DNA of 64,000 bases from Caulobacter radicis (GTDB lineage: Bacteria; Pseudomonadota; Alphaproteobacteria; Caulobacterales; Caulobacteraceae). The stretch's first letter is position 1, and each line of letters begins with the position of its first letter. The notes under the pieces were generated by a model, which was not told where the DNA came from, made no database searches, and was given only the letters and a program-made list of their open reading frames with translations. The DNA lies in the NCBI RefSeq assembly GCF_003094615.1, contig NZ_QDKO01000041.1, positions 1-64,000 on the forward strand, in the 5' to 3' direction. The position numbers were made by a program, and so were the translations under genes. Shown here piece after piece: positions 63,703 through 64,000 of the stretch.

Positions 63703-64000
63703 ATGAGCTCACCGCAAAACGTCGGCCACGCCGAGCGTCTCCAGACCGCCGCCCGGGCCAAGGCGGCCCTGCTGGCCAAGTTCAAGCCGAAAGCGGCCGT
63801 CACCGATCCCCAGTTCGAAGATCGCGCCGCCTTGCGCGCGGCCGAACTCGCCGCCGTCCGCAAGGAACGCTCGGCCGCGCGGGCCCTCGTCCGTGCCGGG
63901 AACATCGGTCGCCAGGAGGCCCTGATCGAAGAAGCACTTGCAGCAAAGCGTGGGGCGCGTAAGGAACGCAAGGCGCTCACCAACGCTGAAGCCAAGGCGA
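63703..64000 (+). CDS. DUF6481-type small charged protein, cut by window end
   Basis: 99 codons are visible. LLAKFKPKAAVTDPQFEDRA and RAAELAAVRKERSAARAL match the protein at 34422 closely (MLAKFKPKATVQDPDFDKRD; RAAELEAVRTARAEA). It is charged and helical, with no membrane segment. AAAGGATCTCG precedes the ATG. It follows the canonical cold-shock gene by 56 bases on the same strand, so cotranscription is likely; the function is unknown. Confidence 0.87.
   Translation, partial: MSSPQNVGHAERLQTAARAKAALLAKFKPKAAVTDPQFEDRAALRAAELAAVRKERSAARALVRAGNIGRQEALIEEALAAKRGARKERKALTNAEAKA

Overview
The window looks like a chromosomal segment of a Caulobacter-type alphaproteobacterium. The evidence is very high GC with GC-rich third positions, a CcrM-type GANTC DNA methyltransferase with a CtrA-like/GANTC-bearing leader, an F0 ATP synthase operon (atpI-B-E-F'-F) separated from F1, promoters resembling the Caulobacter housekeeping consensus, and alphaproteobacterial gene orders (ispH-thrB-rnhA, ffs-dnaX-ybaB-recR). 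Most of it is core genome. There is no prophage, CRISPR array, rRNA or tRNA. The only transposon sign is the 5' end of an IS1182-type transposase at the left edge.

Layout. 0-8.4 kb: transposase fragment, pth, rplY, a lipoprotein, prs, a coupled lgt-midA-pgeF operon, a UbiK-like factor and a YbjN protein. 8.6-14.2 kb: proC, two alpha/beta hydrolases, a small cysteine-rich secreted protein, a TetR regulator and a quinone oxidoreductase. 14.2-17.7 kb: the 4.5S SRP RNA and dnaX-ybaB-CPCC-recR. 17.8-25.1 kb: nudC, a MAPEG protein, rnhA, thrB, ispH and a secreted protein coupled to argS. 25.2-34.8 kb: a GH28 enzyme, mutY, dciA, two DsbA-like proteins, smc, a TSUP transporter and a DUF6481 protein. 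35-38.9 kb: the F0 operon and two tandem small membrane proteins. 39-44 kb: the glycine cleavage operon gcvT-H-PA-PB behind a tandem glycine riboswitch. 44.1-45.7 kb: ccrM. 45.8-54.8 kb: accessory metabolism (reductases, LysR, methyltransferase, SDR, TfoX, GNATs, MFS, DUF1285-Nudix). 55.1-64 kb: cca, a 1348-residue beta-helix-like membrane protein that I cannot assign, an SLC13-type permease, two cold-shock proteins and a second DUF6481 protein.

The most distinctive feature is the density of palindromic intergenic repeats. I recognise six families (A-F) plus a nested module (G), in about 20 places. Most are two hairpin arms facing each other around a spacer and often start within a few bases of a stop codon. 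Several lie inside operons (dnaX/ybaB, ispH/thrB, gcvPA/gcvH). One family B copy lies inside the midA coding region and is translated in frame, and one family C arm supplies the purine-rich tract before a start codon. With the 1348-residue protein and a CPCC protein that seems to use a non-standard start codon, these are the best leads for something undescribed.
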